Assembly (NCBI RefSeq): GCF_900105675.1
Contig: NZ_LT629786.1
Location: forward strand, 6,634,001-6,698,000
Length of the DNA stretch: 64,000 nt
Direction: 5' to 3'
Source of the DNA: Pseudomonas synxantha
Lineage (GTDB): Bacteria; Pseudomonadota; Gammaproteobacteria; Pseudomonadales; Pseudomonadaceae
In this document: positions 62,058 to 64,000 of the stretch, piece after piece
Layout of the letters: every line of letters starts with the position of its first letter
Numbering within the stretch: position 1 is the first letter of the stretch
The notes under the pieces: generated by a model
What the model was told of the DNA's origin: nothing
Database searches by the model: none
Seen by the model: only the letters and a program-made list of their open reading frames with translations
Translations under genes and position numbers: made by a program

Positions 62058-63698
62058 TTACAGCAGGATGGTGCGGATGTCGTTCAGCAACTGGCTCAGG
62101 CGCTGGGTGAAGCGTGCCGCCGCGGCGCCGTTGATCACACGGTGATCGTAGGACAGCGACAGTGGCAGCATCAGCTTCGGCTGGAACGCTTTGCCGTCCC
62201 ACACAGGCTGGATGGTGGCCTTGGAAACGCCCAGGATCGCCACTTCCGGTGCGTTGACGATTGGCGTAAAGCCAGTGCCGCCAATGTGACCGAGGCTGGA
62301 GATGGTGAAGCAGGCGCCCTGCATGTCGTCCGGGGTGAGCTTCTTGTCGCGGGCCTTGGCAGCCAGTGCAGCGGCTTCGGCAGCGAGTTGCAGCAGGCTC
62401 TTCTGGTCAACGTTCTTGATGACCGGCACCAGCAGGCCATCCGGGGTGTCGACCGCGAAACCGATGTGCACGTACTTCTTGCGGATGATCGCCTTGCCAC
62501 TTGGCGCCAGCGAGGCGTTGAAGTCCGGCAGTTCCTTGAGCAGGTGCGCGCACGCCTTGAGCAGCAGTGGCAGCACAGTCAGTTTCACGCCGGCCTTTTC
62601 GGCCACGGCTTTCTGCGCAACGCGGAAAGCTTCCAGGTCGGTGATGTCGGCCTGGTCGAACTGGGTCACATGCGGGATGTTCAGCCAGCTCGCGTGCAGG
62701 CCGGCCGCGCCGATTTGCATCAGGCGGGTCATCGGCACTTCTTCGATTTCGCCGAAGCGGCTGAAGTCTACGGTACGGATCGGCGGAATGCCCGAACCAC
62801 CGGTAGCGCCACCGGCAGCCGGCGCTTCCTTCGCTTTCTGCATCATGGCCTTGACGTAGACCTGCACGTCTTCCTTCAGCACGCGACCGTGAGGGCCAGT
62901 GGCTGACACAGCATTGAGCTCAACGCCGAACTCACGGGCCAGTTGACGCACGGCAGGGCCGGCATGAACCTTGGCACCGCTTGGCGCAGGTGCGGCAGCA
63001 GCAGGGGCTGGTGCGGCCTCGGCTTTTGCAGCGGGCGCAGGGGCAGCAGCAGCCGGAGCCGCTTCAGCCTTGGCGGCGGGAGCAGCGGCCGGTGCAGACG
63101 CGGCGGCAGGCGCAGCGCCTTGTACTTTCAGCTTGAGAATGAAGTCACCGGTGCCGACTTCGTCTTCCAACTTGACCGCGATGCTTTCCACCACGCCGGC
63201 AGCCGGCGAAGGGATCTCCATGGAGGCCTTGTCGGACTCCAGGGTGATCAGCGACTGGTCGGCTTCGACGGTATCGCCGACCTTGACCAGCAACTCGATG
63301 ATCTTGGCCTTGCCCGACGAACCGATGTCCGGGACGTGGATGTCTTGAACGGTGGCGGCGGCAGGTTCAGCAGCCGCAGCGGCAGGCGCTTCGGCTGGCT
63401 TTTCAGCGGGTGCTGGCGCAGCAGCGGCAGCAGGAGCCGCCGCCGCAGGGGCTGCATCAGCAGCGCCTTCGATTTCCAGCTCCAGCAGTTCGTCACCTTC
63501 TTTCAGGCGGTCGCCCAGCTTCACTTTCAGGCTCTTGACCACGCCGGCCTTGGGAGCAGGGATTTCCATGCTCGCCTTGTCCGATTCCAGGGTCAGGATG
63601 CTCTGGTCGGCTTCGACAGTGTCGCCGACCTTCACAAACAGCTCGATTACTTCACCTTCACCGCTGCCGATGTCAGGTACGCGAATGAGTTCGCTCAC
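62058..63698 (-). CDS. aceF: Pyruvate dehydrogenase E2, dihydrolipoamide acetyltransferase
   Basis: A 546-residue E2 core protein. Two lipoyl domains with Lys41 and Lys157 (SDKASME) are separated by Ala/Pro-rich linkers, then comes a peripheral-subunit-binding domain (AGPAVRQLAREFGVEL, about 245-285) and the catalytic domain with SYDHRVINGAAAARF. It transfers the acetyl group from lipoate to CoA in the pyruvate dehydrogenase complex. The start codon is GTG at 63698 with GGAG 8 bp upstream. E. coli has three lipoyl domains; two is normal for Pseudomonas. Confidence 0.97.
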   Translation of the reverse strand: MSELIRVPDIGSGEGEVIELFVKVGDTVEADQSILTLESDKASMEIPAPKAGVVKSLKVKLGDRLKEGDELLELEIEGAADAAPAAAAPAAAAAPAPAEKPAEAPAAAAAEPAAATVQDIHVPDIGSSGKAKIIELLVKVGDTVEADQSLITLESDKASMEIPSPAAGVVESIAVKLEDEVGTGDFILKLKVQGAAPAAASAPAAAPAAKAEAAPAAAAPAPAAKAEAAPAPAAAAPAPSGAKVHAGPAVRQLAREFGVELNAVSATGPHGRVLKEDVQVYVKAMMQKAKEAPAAGGATGGSGIPPIRTVDFSRFGEIEEVPMTRLMQIGAAGLHASWLNIPHVTQFDQADITDLEAFRVAQKAVAEKAGVKLTVLPLLLKACAHLLKELPDFNASLAPSGKAIIRKKYVHIGFAVDTPDGLLVPVIKNVDQKSLLQLAAEAAALAAKARDKKLTPDDMQGACFTISSLGHIGGTGFTPIVNAPEVAILGVSKATIQPVWDGKAFQPKLMLPLSLSYDHRVINGAAAARFTQRLSQLLNDIRTILL

Positions 63699-63709
63699 AA
63701 AAAATCTCC

Positions 63710-64000
63710 TCAGCAGTCCAGTGGGTTGCGTTTTTCCGGGTTGATCCCGAACTTGACGATGGCGTCAGCCACCACCTTGGGTTCGATCTCACCACGGTCA
63801 GCCAAGGCTTCCAGGGCTGCCAACACCACAAAGTGACGGTCGACTTCGAAGAAGTGACGCAGCTTCTTGCGGCTGTCACTGCGGCCGAAACCATCGGTGC
63901 CCAGGACTTTGAATTCCTTGGACGGGACCCACTGGCGAATTTGTTCAGCAAACAGTTTCATGTAGTCGGTGGAGGCGATAACCGGACCCTTACGGCCGGC
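63710..64000 (-). CDS. aceE: Pyruvate dehydrogenase E1 component, C-terminal part only
   Basis: The frame is open from the window edge to the stop at 63710 and reads AGRKGPVIASTDYMKLFAEQ, then VLGTDGFGRSDSRKKLRHFFEVD, the C-terminal part of the homodimeric E1 enzyme. It decarboxylates pyruvate with thiamine diphosphate. The gene continues beyond the window on the left of its own sense (to higher coordinates). aceF follows 11 bp downstream, an operon. Confidence 0.95.
   Translation of the reverse strand, partial: AGRKGPVIASTDYMKLFAEQIRQWVPSKEFKVLGTDGFGRSDSRKKLRHFFEVDRHFVVLAALEALADRGEIEPKVVADAIVKFGINPEKRNPLDC

Overview
The window is chromosomal DNA of a fluorescent Pseudomonas, most likely of the P. 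fluorescens group. The evidence is the aroB-damX-gltB-gltD-hemE gene order, the high-GC coding style, and many copies of the short palindromic repeat built on GTGGGAGGGGGCTTGC, which is typical of P. fluorescens REP/REPIN elements. No rRNA, tRNA, CRISPR array, insertion sequence or prophage gene was found.

Layout. Positions 1-10.3 kb hold core metabolism on the + strand: aroB, damX, gltB, gltD and hemE. From 10.3 to 13.3 kb there is an MFS exporter with a divergent LysR regulator, a solitary PemK/MazF-type toxin, and a candidate small structured RNA. From 13.3 to 30.6 kb a tightly overlapping 20-gene operon on the - strand encodes an aryl polyene (APE) pigment pathway. It has two ketosynthases plus a chain-length-factor-like protein, a ketoreductase, a dehydratase and a ligase-dehydratase fusion, two acyl carrier proteins, an aromatic amino acid ammonia-lyase for the starter unit, acyl- and glycosyltransferases, a thioesterase, a methyltransferase, and a LolA/MMPL-type export system. 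A ParA-like ATPase lies divergently upstream.

Positions 31.7-33.3 kb are accessory. They hold two REPINs, a highly structured leader RNA in front of a small DUF6124-like gene, trxC, and an antitoxin fragment that has lost its DNA-binding domain. Positions 33.3-50.6 kb are mostly housekeeping: selO, mscK, nhaP2, a chemoreceptor, a ZapB-like/ZapA pair, an acyl-CoA dehydrogenase, and the divergent putA/putP pair with GTTGCA operator boxes between them.

Positions 50.7-57.4 kb form a type VI secretion island: vgrG, a large AT-richer effector with a dermonecrotic-toxin-type N-terminus and a C-terminal PD-(D/E)XK nuclease-like domain, then a DUF4123 adaptor. I see no immunity gene. Related leader sequences precede vgrG and the adaptor. 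The window ends with rlmJ, msrA, a PAS-GAF-GGDEF-EAL protein whose GGDEF motif is degenerate, aceF, and the 3' end of aceE.

The points most worth a second look are: the leader RNA of the DUF6124-like gene, which has two hairpins with the same eight-base loop and a complementary strand between them; the immunity-less nuclease effector cassette; two places where a REPIN has become part of a protein (the signal region of the LolA-like APE protein and the C-terminus of the DUF6124-like protein); and the candidate small RNA downstream of the PemK-like toxin.
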